Origin: Pluralibacter sp. UBA7423
GTDB taxonomy: Bacteria; Pseudomonadota; Gammaproteobacteria; Enterobacterales; Enterobacteriaceae
Reading direction: 5' to 3'
DNA: 64,000 nt
Assembly: GCA_002470465.1 (NCBI GenBank)
Contig: DKMD01000011.1
Coordinates: 76,101-140,100, forward strand
The first letter of the stretch is position 1, and every line of letters starts with the position of its first letter. Shown one piece after another: positions 52,994 to 64,000 of this stretch. Under the pieces are notes generated by a model, which was not told the DNA's origin, did no database searches, and was given only the letters and a program-made list of their open reading frames with translations. The position numbers and the translations under genes were made by a program.

Positions 52994-55900
52994 TTAATCA
53001 GCGTCATAGCCCAGATTGGGTGCCAGCCAGCGCTCGGCTTCGGCGACGCTCATCCCTTTGCGGAACGCATAATCCTCCACCTGATCGCGCTGGATTTGCG
53101 CCACGGCGTAGTATTTGCTGTCCGGATGGCTGAAGTACCAGCCGGAAACCGACGCACCCGGCCACATGGCGTAGGACTCAGTCAGCTTCATGCCCGTATG
53201 CGTTTCTGCATCCAGCAGCTGCCAGATGGTCGCCTTCTCAGTGTGCTCCGGGCAGGCCGGATAACCCGGCGCCGGGCGGATGCCCTGATAGTTTTCGCGG
53301 ATCAGTTCCTCATTGCTGAGGTTCTCGTTGGCGGCATAGCCCCAGTACACCTTACGCACGCGCTCGTGAAGATACTCGGCGAAGGCTTCCGCCAGGCGGT
53401 CCGCCACGGCTTTTATCATGATTTTATTGTAATCATCATGCTGCGCATCGTATGCCTCTGCCAGCGCGTCCTCTTCAAGACCGCCGGTCACCGCGAATGC
53501 GCCGATGTAATCCGCTTTTCCGGACGTTTTTGGCGCAACAAAATCGGACAGGCAGTAGTTCGCGAAGCCGGTTTTTTCCGTCTGCTGGCGCAGATGATGA
53601 CTCACCGCCAGCACGTGGGTGCGCGTTTCATCGCGGTAAATTTCGATGTCATCGCCTTTGCGGTTCGCCGGGAACAGCCCGACCACGCCGCGCGGGTTCA
53701 GGGATTTTTCCGCGCTGAGCTTGTCCAGCATCTCGTTAGCGTCGGCAAACAGGCGTTTCGCCTCTTCGCCCACCACTTCATCTTCCAGGATGCGCGGATA
53801 TTTCCCCGCCAGCGACCAGGTCATAAAGAACGGCGTCCAGTCGATGTAGTTGCGCAGGGTTTCGATGCTGGCGCTGACCGCCTGCACGCCGAGTCGATGG
53901 GCCACCGGCGGCGTGTAGCTTTCCCAGTCGAAGGCCAGGTCGTTATCACGCGCAGCCTGCAAGGATACAGGCGGCGTACGCGGTTTTTTACGCCCGTGCT
54001 GAATGCGTACGGTCTCATATTCCTGGCGGGTGCGGGCAACAAAATCATCTCGCTGCGTTGCGGAAAGCAGGGATGACACCACGCCAACGGTGCGCGAGGC
54101 GTTCTGCACATACACCGTCGGGCCGCTGTAGTTCTGCTCGATTTTCACCGCCGTGTGCGCCTTAGAGGTGGTCGCACCGCCAATCAGCAGCGGGATGGTG
54201 AAGCCCTGACGCTCCATCTCTTTCGCCACGTTGACCATCTCGTCGAGCGACGGCGTAATCAGTCCGGAGAGGCCGATCAGGTCGGCATTCACTTCGCGCG
54301 CGGTTTTAAGGATTTTGTCCGTCGGCACCATCACGCCAAGATCGATAATCTCGTAGTTATTGCACTGCAGCACCACGCCAACGATATTTTTGCCGATATC
54401 GTGCACGTCTCCTTTTACAGTGGCGATCACCATCTTGCCGTTGCTGCTGCCCTTCTCTTTGCTGGCTTCAATAAACGGCTCAAGGTAAGCCACCGCCTGC
54501 TTCATCACACGCGCGGATTTCACCACCTGCGGCAGGAACATTTTGCCTTCGCCAAACAGATCGCCGACCACGTTCATGCCGTCCATCAGCGGGCCTTCAA
54601 TCACCTCAATCGGGCGTGCTGCCTGCTGGCGAGCCTCTTCGGTATCGGCTTCGATAAACTCGGTGATGCCTTTGACCAGCGAATACTCCAGACGTTTTTT
54701 CACGTCCCAGCCGCGCCATTCTGCCTGCTGAGTATTGGCTGCTTCGTCAGTTTTGCTGCCACGGTATTTTTCCGCCAGATCCAGCAGGCGTTCTGTGCTG
54801 TCATCACGGCGGTTAAGGATAACGTCCTCGACCGCATCGCGCAGTTCGGCGGGCAGGTCATCATAAATCGCCAGCTGCCCGGCGTTGACAATCCCCATGT
54901 CCATGCCGTTGCGAATGGCGTAGTAGAGGAACACGGCGTGAATGGCTTCACGTACCGGATCGTTGCCGCGGAATGAGAATGATACGTTAGAAACGCCGCC
55001 GGAAATCAGCGCATGCGGCAGTTCGCGTTTGATATCTTCACAGGCGCCGATAAAGTCCTGCGCGTAGTTGTTGTGCTCTTCGATGCCCGTTGCGACCGCA
55101 AAGATATTCGGGTCGAAGATGATATCTTCCGGCGGGAAGCCGACGTCTTTGGTCAGGATGTCGTAAGCACGGCGGCAAATTTCGATTTTACGCTCGCGGG
55201 TGTCGGCCTGGCCGACCTCGTCAAAGGCCATCACCACCACGGCGGCACCGTAGCGACGCACTTTTTTGGCATGGTGGATAAAGGCGTCCACGCCCTCTTT
55301 CATCGAAATGGAGTTAACAATGCCTTTCCCCTGAATGCACTTCAGGCCTTTTTCGATAACGTCCCATTTCGAGGAGTCGATCATGATCGGCACGCGGGCG
55401 ATATCCGGCTCGCCGGCAATCAGGTTGAGAAAACGCATCATCGCCGCTTCGGCGTCGAGCATCCCTTCATCCATGTTAATGTCGATAATCTGCGCACCGC
55501 TTTCCACCTGCTGACGCGCCACGTCGAGCGCTTCGGCGTATTTTTCTTCTTTGATAAGCCGTTTAAATTTGGCCGAACCGGTAACGTTGGTGCGCTCACC
55601 GACGTTCACAAACAGGCTGTCATCGCCGATGTTCAGCGGCTCAAGCCCGGCCAGACGGCAGGCGACAGGGATTTCAGGCAGCTGACGTGGCGCAAGGCCT
55701 TCCACTGCACGGCTCATGGCGGCGATGTGCTCCGGCGTGGTGCCACAGCAGCCGCCAACGATGTTGAGGAAACCCGACTCCGCCCACTCCCTGATTTGCG
55801 TCGCCATCGTCGCGGCATCGAGATCGTACTCGCCAAAGGCATTCGGCAGCCCGGCGTTCGGGTGCGCGGTGACGTAGCATTCGGCAATGCGTGACAGCTC

Positions 55901-56677
55901 CTGCACGTACTGGCGCAGCTCATCCGGCCCCAGCGCACAGTTCAGGCCAAAAGAGAGCGCATCTGCGTGGCGCAGCGAGTTATAAAATGCTTCGGTGGTT
56001 TGCCCGGAGAGCGTGCGCCCGGAGGCGTCGGTGATGGTGCCGGAAATCATGATCGGCAGATCGACGCCCAGCGCATCCAGCTCTTCTTTCACCGCGTAAA
56101 TCGCCGCTTTGGCGTTCAGGGTGTCGAAGACAGTTTCGATAAGAATCAGGTCTGAGCCGCCTTCCACCAGCGCTCTGGTAGATTCACGGTAGGCCGCCAC
56201 CAGCTGATCGAAGGTGATATTGCGGAATGCCGGGTCGTTTACGTCAGGTGAGATAGATGCGGTACGGTTAGTGGGGCCAAGCACGCCCGCCACGTAGCGC
56301 GGCTTGCCCGGCGTTTTTGCCGTCCATTCATCGGCGCAGGCACGAGCCAGCTTTGCCGCCGCGAAGTTAATTTCCGCCGACAGCGATTCCATCTCATAGT
56401 CCGCCATCGCGATGGGGGTCGAGTTGAAGGTGTTGGTCTCGACGATATCCGCCCCGGCCTCAAAATAGGCATTGTGGATAGCGGCGATGATGTCCGGTTG
56501 GGTCAGCACCAGCAGATCGTTGTTGCCTTTCAGATCGCAGGACCACTGGGCAAAGCGTTCGCCACGGTAGTCCTCTTCGCTCAGGCGATAGCTCTGGATC
56601 ATGGTGCCCATGCCCCCGTCCAGAACCAGGATTCGGTCTTTTAACTGCTGCTTCAGCTGCTTTTCAATGGTGCTCAC
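52994..56677 (-). CDS. metH: MetH, cobalamin-dependent methionine synthase
   Basis: 1227 residues, exactly the E. coli length, when started at the GTG at 56677 (GGGAG six bases upstream). Domain order: homocysteine-binding barrel (to about 330, zinc ligands in [10 protein letters not shown] and [10 protein letters not shown]), methyltetrahydrofolate barrel (350-620, [14 protein letters not shown]), cap (650-740) and B12 domain with the cobalt-ligating His in [12 protein letters not shown], then the AdoMet reactivation domain (from about 900, [15 protein letters not shown]). It methylates homocysteine to methionine. A MetR-like site lies upstream. Confidence 0.98.
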   Translation of the reverse strand: MSTIEKQLKQQLKDRILVLDGGMGTMIQSYRLSEEDYRGERFAQWSCDLKGNNDLLVLTQPDIIAAIHNAYFEAGADIVETNTFNSTPIAMADYEMESLSAEINFAAAKLARACADEWTAKTPGKPRYVAGVLGPTNRTASISPDVNDPAFRNITFDQLVAAYRESTRALVEGGSDLILIETVFDTLNAKAAIYAVKEELDALGVDLPIMISGTITDASGRTLSGQTTEAFYNSLRHADALSFGLNCALGPDELRQYVQELSRIAECYVTAHPNAGLPNAFGEYDLDAATMATQIREWAESGFLNIVGGCCGTTPEHIAAMSRAVEGLAPRQLPEIPVACRLAGLEPLNIGDDSLFVNVGERTNVTGSAKFKRLIKEEKYAEALDVARQQVESGAQIIDINMDEGMLDAEAAMMRFLNLIAGEPDIARVPIMIDSSKWDVIEKGLKCIQGKGIVNSISMKEGVDAFIHHAKKVRRYGAAVVVMAFDEVGQADTRERKIEICRRAYDILTKDVGFPPEDIIFDPNIFAVATGIEEHNNYAQDFIGACEDIKRELPHALISGGVSNVSFSFRGNDPVREAIHAVFLYYAIRNGMDMGIVNAGQLAIYDDLPAELRDAVEDVILNRRDDSTERLLDLAEKYRGSKTDEAANTQQAEWRGWDVKKRLEYSLVKGITEFIEADTEEARQQAARPIEVIEGPLMDGMNVVGDLFGEGKMFLPQVVKSARVMKQAVAYLEPFIEASKEKGSSNGKMVIATVKGDVHDIGKNIVGVVLQCNNYEIIDLGVMVPTDKILKTAREVNADLIGLSGLITPSLDEMVNVAKEMERQGFTIPLLIGGATTSKAHTAVKIEQNYSGPTVYVQNASRTVGVVSSLLSATQRDDFVARTRQEYETVRIQHGRKKPRTPPVSLQAARDNDLAFDWESYTPPVAHRLGVQAVSASIETLRNYIDWTPFFMTWSLAGKYPRILEDEVVGEEAKRLFADANEMLDKLSAEKSLNPRGVVGLFPANRKGDDIEIYRDETRTHVLAVSHHLRQQTEKTGFANYCLSDFVAPKTSGKADYIGAFAVTGGLEEDALAEAYDAQHDDYNKIMIKAVADRLAEAFAEYLHERVRKVYWGYAANENLSNEELIRENYQGIRPAPGYPACPEHTEKATIWQLLDAETHTGMKLTESYAMWPGASVSGWYFSHPDSKYYAVAQIQRDQVEDYAFRKGMSVAEAERWLAPNLGYDAD

Positions 56678-56756
56678 GCGGACTCCCGACAACGCTCTTA
56701 TCAACAAGCCATAGTGGCATAATCAACCAGCGTGGAAAAGAGAGCCAGCGCGAACA

Positions 56757-56769
56757 TGAGAGATGCTCA
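56757..56769 (-). promoter_or_regulatory. MetR-like site upstream of metH
   Basis: TGAGCATCTCTCA on the minus strand fits TGAA-N5-TTCA with symmetric mismatches at two positions, about 80-90 bases before metH. MetR activates metH in E. coli. Confidence 0.4.
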
Positions 56770-56806
56770 CGACCACTGCTCCGATCAGTTCCGATAACGG
56801 TTGCAT

Positions 56807-56836
56807 TATAATCAAATAAAACGAAAATGATTTCCA
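56807..56836 (+). promoter_or_regulatory. iclR promoter -10 and IclR autoregulatory operator
   Basis: A perfect TATAAT at 56807-56812 is followed by a site (56816-56836) whose reverse strand reads TGGAAATCATTTTCG..., matching the aceB operator at 15 of 21 bases. Its location supports autorepression. Confidence 0.7.
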
Positions 56837-56858
56837 CGATACAGAAAAGGAGTCCGTC

Positions 56859-57686
56859 ATGGTGGCGACCGTTCCCGCGAAACGCGGCAGAAAACCGGCC
56901 CCTGCAGCCGCCGCTCCGGCTGGCGGGCAGGTTCAGTCTTTAACCCGCGGCCTTAAACTCCTCGAATATATTGCCGAGTCACACGGTGACGTGGCGCTGA
57001 CCGAGCTCGCCCAGCAGGCAGGCTTGCCCAATTCCACCACCCACCGTCTACTGACCACGATGCAGCAGCTTGGATTTGTCCGTCAGGTGGGTGATTTAGG
57101 TCACTGGACGGTCGGGGCGCACGCCTTCATCGTCGGCAGCAGCTTCCTGCAAAGCCGCAACCTGCTGGCGATTGTCCATCCGATTCTGCGCAAGCTGATG
57201 GAAGAGTCCGGCGAAACCGTCAACCTGGCGGTGCTGGACCAGAGTGACCATCAGGCGATTATCATCGACCAGGTGCAGTGCACGCAGCTGATGCGTATGT
57301 CTGCGCCGATCGGCGGCAAGTTACCGATGCACGCCTCCGGGGCGGGCAAAGCCTTTTTAGCTCAGCTGAGTGAAGAACAGGTGAGCGGCCTGCTGCATCG
57401 CAAAGGGCTGCACGCCTACACGCACGCCACGCTGGTTTCTCCGGTGCATCTGAAAGAGGATTTAGCGCAGACGCGCAAGCGCGGCTATTCATTCGATGAT
57501 GAGGAACACGCGCTCGGCCTGCGCTGCGTGGCTTCCTGCATTTATGATGAACATCGTGAGCCGTTTGCCGCCATTTCTATCTCCGGCCCAATTTCCCGTA
57601 TGACCGATGACCGCGTGACGGAGTTGGGGGCGCTGGTGATTAAAGCGGCGAAGGAAGTCACTTTGGCTTACGGTGGAATTCGGTAA
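56859..57686 (+). CDS. iclR: IclR, repressor of the glyoxylate-shunt operon
   Basis: A 275-residue regulator and founder of its family. Basic N-terminal arm, winged helix at about 25-90 (LTELAQQAGLPNSTTHRLLTTMQQLGFV), and a C-terminal effector domain with MSAPIGGKLPMHASGAGKAFLAQL and SFDDEEHALGLRCVASCIYDE. In E. coli glyoxylate favours release and pyruvate favours binding. AAGGAG precedes the ATG. It is convergent with aceK. Confidence 0.97.
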   Translation: MVATVPAKRGRKPAPAAAAPAGGQVQSLTRGLKLLEYIAESHGDVALTELAQQAGLPNSTTHRLLTTMQQLGFVRQVGDLGHWTVGAHAFIVGSSFLQSRNLLAIVHPILRKLMEESGETVNLAVLDQSDHQAIIIDQVQCTQLMRMSAPIGGKLPMHASGAGKAFLAQLSEEQVSGLLHRKGLHAYTHATLVSPVHLKEDLAQTRKRGYSFDDEEHALGLRCVASCIYDEHREPFAAISISGPISRMTDDRVTELGALVIKAAKEVTLAYGGIR

Positions 57687-57704
57687 AGTGAGTGCGGTCT
57701 GATG

Positions 57705-57737
57705 CCCTCACCCCGGCCCTCTCCCACAGGGAGAGGG
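57705..57737. repeat. CCCTCACCC/GGGAGAGGG palindromic repeat after iclR
   Basis: The 33-base core is identical to 45131-45163, and similarity extends on both sides to about 58 bases with only three or four differences. Confidence 0.8.
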
Positions 57738-57748
57738 AGCAAACACTA

Positions 57749-57773
57749 AAGGCCTTCTTCAAAAGAAGGCCTT
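57749..57773. terminator. Terminator-like hairpin between iclR and aceK
   Basis: AAGGCCTTCTT and AGAAGGCCTT pair around a short A-rich loop; T-runs on both sides are short. Confidence 0.65.
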
Positions 57774-57804
57774 GCTGTTTACCTCGCGCAGCGCCATCAG
57801 GCAA

Positions 57805-59529
57805 TTAGCTATATTTCACACAAAAACGCTGGCGCTTACGGTAGGCAAACACATCTTCGACGTGACCGTCACGGATCCGCGCCTGTAATCCTCGCCAGTA
57901 TTCCGCGCGCAGCAGATCCGCATGCATCTCCTCAAACAGCGGCCCGATACGCGCATCCGCGCACAACCAGTGGCGAAACTCTTCCGGAAACACATCGCCC
58001 GGCGACACGCTGTACCACGGTTCGCTGGCAAGCTCATCTTCCGGATAACGCGGCGGTGGAATATCGCGGAAATTCACTTCGGTCATGTAGCAAATTTCAT
58101 CGTAGTCGTAGAACACCACCCGGCCATGGCGCGTCACGCCGAAGTTTTTAAACAGCATATCGCCGGGGAAAATATTGGCCGCCGCCAGCTGGCGAATGGC
58201 GTTCCCGTATTCCTCCACGGCATCACGCAGCGGTTGCCCGTCAACCTGCTCAAGCCATAAATTCAGCGGCACCATCCGTCGTTCAATATAGAGATGGCTG
58301 ATGGCAATCCTGTCGCCCAGGTCGGTGAGCTTTTGTGGCACTTCCTGCCAGAGCAGGTCGAGCAGAGCCGGGGATATTTGCCGTTTCTCCAGCACGAAGT
58401 TTTCAAACTCCTGAGTGTCAGCCATACGCCCGACGCGGTCGTGCTCTTTAACCAGCTGATAGCAGGCGCGCACGTGGGCGGCGGTCATCTCTTTTTGCGG
58501 CGCAAAGCGGTCCTTGATCACCTTAAACACCCGGTCGAATCCAGGCAGGGTGAACACCAGCATCACCATGCCACGGATGCCGGGCGCCTCGATAAACTGC
58601 TCGTCGGTCTGGCGGATATACGTCAGGTATTCGCGATAGCTCTCGGTTTTGCCGTGCTTCTGGCAGCCAATGGCCATATACAGTTCTGCGGTGGTTTTGC
58701 CGGGCAGGATTTCGCGCAGCCACTCCACCAGGGCGGCGGGCAGCGGCGCATACACCATAAAGTAGGAACGGGCGAAGCCGAAGACGATGCTGGCCTCAGC
58801 GCTGGTCGTCAGGCAGGTATCAATGAACAGCTCGCCTTCATCGCTGCGATAAATGGGCAGCAGCAGCGGCACCATGCCCTGAGGCGTATGCAGCTTGGCA
58901 ACCAGCCATGCCGCCTTATTGCGATAAAATAGCTCATTCGCCACCTGCAAATGCGATTCACGCAATACGCTGTAGCCGAAGGTTTCAGTCAGGTGCGCCA
59001 CGATGTAGCCCACATCGCGGGGCTTATCCTGCCATTGCAGCCGCAGTGGTAAATCAGTTAATACCCGGCTGAGCAGGGTTTCCCAGCCTTTATCAGGATA
59101 AAAATCTTTCGCCAGCGGACGAGGGATCGTGCGAAAGCGCCGCTCAGGCTGAGAGCTGAAGATAAAAAGCCGCTCGGGAGTCAGCGAGCGGTGATCGAAG
59201 AGTCGACAATACACAGAGTTAAAAAAGCTTTCGGCAATTTCAAAGCGCGGGTAGTCGGGCAAAAGCGCGGTGTAATGCTCTTTCACCCGCAGCAGAAAGT
59301 CAGCGTCGGGGCTTTTACCGTCTGTGATGCAGCGCAGCTGCTCGACAACCAGCCCCACATGGTGATCGTAGAGATGGATACGCTGCTTCATCGCCTGTTG
59401 CACGGCGTGCCAGTCGGCCTGTTCAAAGCGCTGCTGCGCGCCGGAAGTGACTTCCAGAAAGCGACCATACTGCGCGTCAAAACCTTGCAGGATGGTTTGG
59501 GCAATCAGTAATTCCAGGCCACGCGGCAT
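57805..59529 (-). CDS. aceK: AceK, isocitrate dehydrogenase kinase/phosphatase
   Basis: A 574-residue bifunctional enzyme that phosphorylates and dephosphorylates isocitrate dehydrogenase, setting the split between the TCA cycle and glyoxylate shunt. Features: P-loop-like [16 protein letters not shown], kinase catalytic segments around [40 protein letters not shown], and the N-terminal regulatory region. Last gene of aceBAK, 105 bases after aceA with a REP element between, which probably keeps its expression low. Confidence 0.97.
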   Translation of the reverse strand: MPRGLELLIAQTILQGFDAQYGRFLEVTSGAQQRFEQADWHAVQQAMKQRIHLYDHHVGLVVEQLRCITDGKSPDADFLLRVKEHYTALLPDYPRFEIAESFFNSVYCRLFDHRSLTPERLFIFSSQPERRFRTIPRPLAKDFYPDKGWETLLSRVLTDLPLRLQWQDKPRDVGYIVAHLTETFGYSVLRESHLQVANELFYRNKAAWLVAKLHTPQGMVPLLLPIYRSDEGELFIDTCLTTSAEASIVFGFARSYFMVYAPLPAALVEWLREILPGKTTAELYMAIGCQKHGKTESYREYLTYIRQTDEQFIEAPGIRGMVMLVFTLPGFDRVFKVIKDRFAPQKEMTAAHVRACYQLVKEHDRVGRMADTQEFENFVLEKRQISPALLDLLWQEVPQKLTDLGDRIAISHLYIERRMVPLNLWLEQVDGQPLRDAVEEYGNAIRQLAAANIFPGDMLFKNFGVTRHGRVVFYDYDEICYMTEVNFRDIPPPRYPEDELASEPWYSVSPGDVFPEEFRHWLCADARIGPLFEEMHADLLRAEYWRGLQARIRDGHVEDVFAYRKRQRFCVKYS

Positions 59530-59594
59530 ACATTCCCCTCACTTTGCCCTCTCCTTGAAAGGGCAACGGAGAAAAGCAGTATTGAACAGCAACT

Positions 59595-59626
59595 GTAGGC
59601 CCGGTAAGCATTGCGCCACCGGGCAT
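59595..59626. repeat. REP element between aceA and aceK
   Basis: GTAGGCCCGGTAAGC...GCGCCACCGGGC, a single hairpin-forming unit. A degenerate CCCTCAC/GGGCAACGGAG palindrome lies beside it at about 59536-59572. Confidence 0.75.
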
Positions 59627-59634
59627 CCGTACAA

Positions 59635-60939
59635 TCAGAACTGCGACTCTTCCGTTGACCCGGTCAGCGCGGTAACGGACGAGGTCCCACCCTGAATAAT
59701 CGTTGTGACCTTGTCGAAATAGCCCGTACCCACTTCCTGCTGGTGCGAGACGAAGGTGTAGCCCTCTTTGCCGGACTCGAACTCTGGCTGCTGCACTTTC
59801 TCAACGTAGTGGCGCATGCCTTCGCCCTGCGCATACGCGTGGGCCAGGTCAAACATGTTGAACCACATGCTGTGGATGCCCGCCAGGGTGATGAACTGAT
59901 ATTTGTAGCCCATCTCCGAAAGCTGCTGCTGGAAGCTGGCGATGGTTTTATCGTCCAGATTTTTCTTCCAGTTGAACGACGGTGAGCAGTTATAGGCCAG
60001 CAGTTTACCCGGATATTTCGCATGGATAGCATCGGCAAAGCGACGGGCCAGTTCCAGATCCGGCGTGGACGTTTCACACCACACCAGGTCTGCGTAAGGC
60101 GCGTAGGCCAGTCCGCGGCTGATGGCCTGCTCGATGCCTGCGCGAGTGCGATAGAAACCTTCGCTGGTGCGCTCACCGGTAATAAATTCGCTATCGTACG
60201 GATCGCAGTCGGAGGTGATCAAATCGGCAGCGTCTGCGTCAGTACGGGCGATCAGCAGCGTAGGCACGCCGAGAACGTCCGCCGCCAGACGTGCGGCTAC
60301 CAGTTTCTGAATCGCTTCCTGAGTCGGCACCAGCACTTTGCCGCCCATATGCCCGCATTTCTTCACTGAGGCCAGCTGGTCTTCAAAGTGAACCGCCGCC
60401 GCCCCGGCTTCAATCATCGACTTCATCAGCTCAAATGCGTTGAGTACGCCGCCAAACCCGGCTTCTGCATCAGCCACGATCGGCAGGAAGTAATCAATAA
60501 AACGCGGATCGTTTGGCTCAATGCCGGACGCCCACTGGATCTGATCCGCCCGACGGAAAGTATTGTTGATCCGATCGACCACGCACGGCACGGAGTTTGC
60601 CGGGTAGAGCGATTGATCCGGGTACATACTGGAGGCCAGGTTGGCATCTGCCGCAACCTGCCAGCCGGAGAGATAAACGGCCTCAATACCGGCCTTCGCC
60701 TGCTGCAGCGCCTGACCGCCCGTCAGCGCCCCGAGGCTGTTCACATACCCTTTTTTCGATTCGCCGTGCAGCAGACGCCACATTTTTGCAGCACCGCGCT
60801 GCGCCAGCGTGCATTCCGGGTTCACCGAACCACGCAGCTTCACCACCTCTTCCGCGCTGTACGGGCGACGGATGCCTTCCCAGCGTGGGTTTGTCCATTC
60901 CTGTTGTACTTCTTCGATTTGTTGGGTACGGGTTTTCAT
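59635..60939 (-). CDS. aceA: AceA, isocitrate lyase
   Basis: A 434-residue tetrameric enzyme splitting isocitrate to glyoxylate and succinate. The catalytic signature is [12 protein letters not shown]. Mg/substrate segments WVCETSTPD-type (here [19 protein letters not shown]) and [12 protein letters not shown] are intact. It sits 34 bases after aceB in the operon. C-terminus TEESQF as in E. coli (EESQF). Confidence 0.98.
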   Translation of the reverse strand: MKTRTQQIEEVQQEWTNPRWEGIRRPYSAEEVVKLRGSVNPECTLAQRGAAKMWRLLHGESKKGYVNSLGALTGGQALQQAKAGIEAVYLSGWQVAADANLASSMYPDQSLYPANSVPCVVDRINNTFRRADQIQWASGIEPNDPRFIDYFLPIVADAEAGFGGVLNAFELMKSMIEAGAAAVHFEDQLASVKKCGHMGGKVLVPTQEAIQKLVAARLAADVLGVPTLLIARTDADAADLITSDCDPYDSEFITGERTSEGFYRTRAGIEQAISRGLAYAPYADLVWCETSTPDLELARRFADAIHAKYPGKLLAYNCSPSFNWKKNLDDKTIASFQQQLSEMGYKYQFITLAGIHSMWFNMFDLAHAYAQGEGMRHYVEKVQQPEFESGKEGYTFVSHQQEVGTGYFDKVTTIIQGGTSSVTALTGSTEESQF

Positions 60940-60973
60940 GGCAGATGCTCCATTTTTATTATCGGTGATGTGA

Positions 60974-62575
60974 TCAGGCCAGCAGGCGGTAGCCGGGCAG
61001 CGTTAAGAAGTCGACGAGTTCGTCGGAGGTCGTAATTTGCTCCATCAGGCGCGCGGCTTCGTCGAAGCGGCCGCTGCTGAAGCGATGTTCGCCCAGTTCG
61101 TCCTGAACAATCATCAGCTCCTCAGCAAGCATCTGGCGGAACAGAGCCTTAGTCACGGGCGTACCGTTACTGAGCGTTTTTTGGTGGTGGATCCACTGCC
61201 AGATTGACGTACGCGATATTTCCGCCGTCGCGGCATCTTCCATCAGGCCGTAAATCGGCACGCAGCCGTTGCCGGAGATCCACGCTTCGATATACTGCAC
61301 GGCCACGCGAATGTTGGCGCGCATGCCTTCTTCCGTGCGCTCCCCTTCGCAAGGTGCAAGCAGCTGTTCCGCGGTAATCGGCGCATCTTCATCGCGAGTC
61401 ACAAACAGCTGGTTAGGGTTATCACCTAAAACCTCGTTGAATACGGCCATCGCGGTATCCGCCAGGCCCGGATGAGCAATCCAGGTACCATCGTGTCCGT
61501 TGTTCGCTTCCAGCGCTTTATCGGCTTTGACCTTGGTCAGCACCTGAGCGTTACGCCCGGCATCTTTGCTGGGGATGAAAGCTGCCATGCCGCCCATCGC
61601 AAACGCACCGCGCTTGTGGCAGGTTTTGATCAGCAGACGCGAATAGGCATTGAGGAAGGGTTTATCCATCGTCACCACCTGGCGATCCGGCAGCACGCGG
61701 TCGGGATGGTTCTTCAGCGTTTTGATATAGCTGAAGATGTAATCCCAGCGACCGCAGTTGAGGCCAACGATGTGGTCACGCAACGCGTGCAGGATCTCAT
61801 CCATCTGGAACACGGCAGGCAGCGTTTCAATCAGCAGCGTGGCCTTGATGGTGCCACGCGGTAACTCGAAACGATCTTCGGTAAAGCTAAAGACCTCGCT
61901 CCACCACGCCGCTTCCTGCCAGGCTTGTGTTTTCGGCAGATAAAAATAGGGGCCGCTGCCTTTGGCCAGCAGATTTTTGTGGTTGTGGAAGAAATAGAGG
62001 GCGAAATCAAACAGACTGCCCGGGATAGCCTCCCCGCGCCAGATCACGTGTTTTTCCGGCAGGTGCAGGCCGCGCACGCGGCAAACCAGAACGGCGGGAT
62101 CGGGCTTCAGCTGATAGATTTTCCCGTCTTCGTTGGTGTGGCTGATCGTGCCATTGACCGCATCGCGCAGGTTGATCTGCCCGTCGATCACCTTATGCCA
62201 GTTCGGCGCCAGCGAGTCTTCAAAGTCGGCCATGAAGACTTTCACGTTGGCATTCAGCGCGTTAATCACCATTTTGCGTTCAACCGGGCCGGTTATCTCT
62301 ACGCGGCGATCGAGCAAGTCCTGAGGAATACCGCGAATATTCCACTCGCCGTTTCTAATGGAATCCGTTTCCGAAATAAAATCAGGAAGCTTTCCGTCGT
62401 CAATATCCTGCTGCTGCTGGATACGCGCTGCCAGCAGCTTATTGCGCTTCGGGGTAAACCTCGTCACCAGTTCACTCAGAAAATCGATCGCTTCCGGCGT
62501 CAGGATCTGCTGCTCCTGCGCGCCAAACGGCTGGCTAAAGGCCAGTTCTTCGGTGGTTGTTGCCTGTTGTGTCAT
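60974..62575 (-). CDS. aceB: AceB, malate synthase A
   Basis: 533 residues, exactly as in E. coli AceB, starting [13 protein letters not shown] at an ATG with GAGGAG nine bases upstream. It condenses glyoxylate with acetyl-CoA to malate. Signature segments [46 protein letters not shown] and [14 protein letters not shown] carry the catalytic Arg, Glu and Asp residues. First gene of aceBAK, under IclR. Confidence 0.98.
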   Translation of the reverse strand: MTQQATTTEELAFSQPFGAQEQQILTPEAIDFLSELVTRFTPKRNKLLAARIQQQQDIDDGKLPDFISETDSIRNGEWNIRGIPQDLLDRRVEITGPVERKMVINALNANVKVFMADFEDSLAPNWHKVIDGQINLRDAVNGTISHTNEDGKIYQLKPDPAVLVCRVRGLHLPEKHVIWRGEAIPGSLFDFALYFFHNHKNLLAKGSGPYFYLPKTQAWQEAAWWSEVFSFTEDRFELPRGTIKATLLIETLPAVFQMDEILHALRDHIVGLNCGRWDYIFSYIKTLKNHPDRVLPDRQVVTMDKPFLNAYSRLLIKTCHKRGAFAMGGMAAFIPSKDAGRNAQVLTKVKADKALEANNGHDGTWIAHPGLADTAMAVFNEVLGDNPNQLFVTRDEDAPITAEQLLAPCEGERTEEGMRANIRVAVQYIEAWISGNGCVPIYGLMEDAATAEISRTSIWQWIHHQKTLSNGTPVTKALFRQMLAEELMIVQDELGEHRFSSGRFDEAARLMEQITTSDELVDFLTLPGYRLLA

Positions 62576-62674
62576 TGCGCGGCTCCTCATCTTGATCCCA
62601 GGTCACTTCCCAAAGCAAACAAAGATCGTTGTCGGTTTTTCGTTCAGCTCAGTTAAGCCTACGCAATAATTTTC

Positions 62675-62695
62675 CAAAATCAAAAACAATTTCCA
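62675..62695 (-). promoter_or_regulatory. IclR operator upstream of aceB
   Basis: Minus-strand TGGAAATTGTTTTTGATTTT is identical over this stretch to my memory of the E. coli aceB IclR box; about 100-120 bases before the ATG. Confidence 0.85.
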
Positions 62696-62774
62696 TTTTT
62701 AAAATTAATTAAATATAACCTATTGATAACAGTGAATTTAAAGTTACCATTAAATTTGGTGTGACTTTCGGAAA

Positions 62775-62798
62775 CAAAAAAGGCACCCGAAGGTGCCT
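62775..62798 (-). terminator. Terminator of metA
   Basis: Minus-strand AGGCACC-TTCG-GGTGCCT followed by T6. Confidence 0.92.
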
Positions 62799-62841
62799 GA
62801 TATGGAGTGCTGAATCGCTTTACGATCGTTTAAACGGTGAA

Positions 62842-63771
62842 TTACTCCAGCGTCGGATTCATATGGCGCAGATCGTACGGCGTGATCTGGTAGACGTAAT
62901 AGTTCAGCCAGTTAATGAACAGCATGTTGCCATGGCTGCGCCAGGTCGCTCGCGGTTTGTTCTGCGGATCGTTTTGCGGGAAATAGTTGTACGGTATTTC
63001 AGGTGACAGCCCGGCTTCTTCATCACGGAAATATTCGCTTGCCAGGGTGTGAGCATCATACTCCGGATGCCCGGTGACAAAGGCGATGCGCTTGTCTTTG
63101 CTGGCAAACAGGTAGGCGTCTCCGTCTTCCGTTTCGGCCAGAATATCGAGATCGGTGTAGTCGCGGATAAGCGCCGCCGGGAAATCAGCATAGCGGGAAT
63201 GCGGTGCCAGAAATGAATCATCAAAACCACGCGTCAGCAGTGCGTGAGGATGCAAAATATGGTGCTCATAGACGCCTGAGAGTTTTTCCGTACGGGTCTG
63301 TTTCGGAATGCCATACAGAATATTCAGCGCCGCCTGAACCGCCCAGCAGACGAACAGCGTTGAAGTGACGTGATCTTTTGCCCATTCCAGCACCTGTTTG
63401 ATCTGCGGCCAGTAGGCAACATCATTGAATTCAACCAGGCCCAGCGGCGCGCCGGTGACAATCAGGCCATCGAAATTATCGTGCTGAATGTCCTCAAAAT
63501 TACAGTAGAAATTGTTGAGATGCTCCGCTGGTGTGTTGCGGGATTCCCGCGCATCGATGCGCAGCAGCTGCACGTCGACCTGGAGCGGTGAGTTCGATAA
63601 CAGGCGAAGAAACTGGTTTTCCGTCTCAATTTTTTTCGGCATCAGGTTGAGGATCAGCACCTTCAGCGGGCGAATTTCCTGGTTGGTCGCACGCGATGCC
63701 GTCATTACGAAGACGTTCTCATTACGTAAGAAATTAACGGCTGGCAGCTCGTCCTGCACCCGAATCGGCAT
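62842..63771 (-). CDS. metA: MetA, homoserine O-succinyltransferase
   Basis: A 309-residue enzyme, the first dedicated step of methionine synthesis from homoserine and succinyl-CoA. Class I glutamine amidotransferase-like fold with nucleophile Cys142 in [12 protein letters not shown], the catalytic His in VTGHPEYDA and Glu two residues later. The [10 protein letters not shown] motif near residue 45 is characteristic. It is controlled by MetJ through the operator upstream and, in E. coli, is a thermolabile target of proteolysis. Confidence 0.98.
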   Translation of the reverse strand: MPIRVQDELPAVNFLRNENVFVMTASRATNQEIRPLKVLILNLMPKKIETENQFLRLLSNSPLQVDVQLLRIDARESRNTPAEHLNNFYCNFEDIQHDNFDGLIVTGAPLGLVEFNDVAYWPQIKQVLEWAKDHVTSTLFVCWAVQAALNILYGIPKQTRTEKLSGVYEHHILHPHALLTRGFDDSFLAPHSRYADFPAALIRDYTDLDILAETEDGDAYLFASKDKRIAFVTGHPEYDAHTLASEYFRDEEAGLSPEIPYNYFPQNDPQNKPRATWRSHGNMLFINWLNYYVYQITPYDLRHMNPTLE

Positions 63772-63790
63772 AACCTTATTACCTCACAGC

Positions 63791-63822
63791 ATACGTTTAC
63801 ACGTTTAGACATCCAGATAGCT
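63791..63822 (-). promoter_or_regulatory. MetJ operator (four met boxes) upstream of metA
   Basis: On the minus strand four consecutive 8-mers read AGCTATCT, GGATGTCT, AAACGTGT and AAACGTAT; the second is closest to the AGACGTCT consensus. They lie 20-51 bases before the metA ATG, as in E. coli. Beyond them, 63823-64000 shows only AT-rich sequence. Confidence 0.85.
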
Positions 63823-64000
63823 GAAGATAACCAGAAATACGGCAAATGTCGAGTCTGCATGCTGAAGGTGAGAAAGTTTCACGACGTAATTTACGAAAAG
63901 TGTTGTGGATATAGCTGTGGGAATGATGTGGATGAGCAGTAAAAATGGCTATCGATAAAACTGCATTTTGGGCAAAGAAAACAAAAAAACCCCATGCTTT

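Overview
This window is ordinary chromosome from a member of the Enterobacteriaceae, most likely Enterobacter or a close relative (inference from protein similarity to E. coli and Salmonella and from the accessory genes). Gene content and order follow the E. coli K-12 block running from metA to yjcE, inverted here, so metA lies at the right end and yjcE is cut by the left edge. I see no prophage, insertion sequence, CRISPR array, integron or defence island, and I found no new multi-gene system.

Left third (1-20,000): the yjcE fragment; the purine permease ghxP behind three PurR-like boxes; a glutathione S-transferase; the sRNA SraL facing soxR; the divergent soxR/soxS pair around a perfect SoxR palindrome; a cyclic-di-GMP pair (pdeC and an extra GGDEF gene); yjcB; the divergent SOS pair ssb/uvrA; yjbR, aphA, tyrB, alr, dnaB, qorA, pspG and dusA.

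Middle (20,000-45,000): a TraF-like outer-membrane protein and a cupin gene between dusA and zur; yjbJ; dinF and lexA with two LexA boxes; dgkA/plsB; an extra alpha/beta hydrolase; ubiA-ubiC; the maltose regulon malM-lamB-malK / malE-malF-malG on either side of a MalT/CRP control region; psiE; the yjbEFGH exopolysaccharide operon; and an isolated arabinose/fucose-isomerase-like gene.

Right third (45,000-64,000): pgi; lysC without the usual lysine-riboswitch leader; a PanS-like transporter; yjbD, rluF, yjbB, metH, iclR; the glyoxylate operon aceBAK with IclR operators at both aceB and iclR; and metA with a four-unit MetJ operator.

Most divergence from K-12 is small. As I recall the K-12 order, yjbQ, yjbI, yjbL/yjbM and pepE are missing, and six genes are extra (gst, GGDEF, TraF-like, cupin, hydrolase, isomerase) besides panS. 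Many intergenic gaps hold REP/BIME palindromes or a second palindromic repeat family based on CCCTCACCC...GGGAGAGGG. The observations most worth a second look are the missing lysine riboswitch, the isolated isomerase, the extra cyclic-di-GMP enzyme beside soxRS, and the hairpin-bearing spacer between lexA and dinF.
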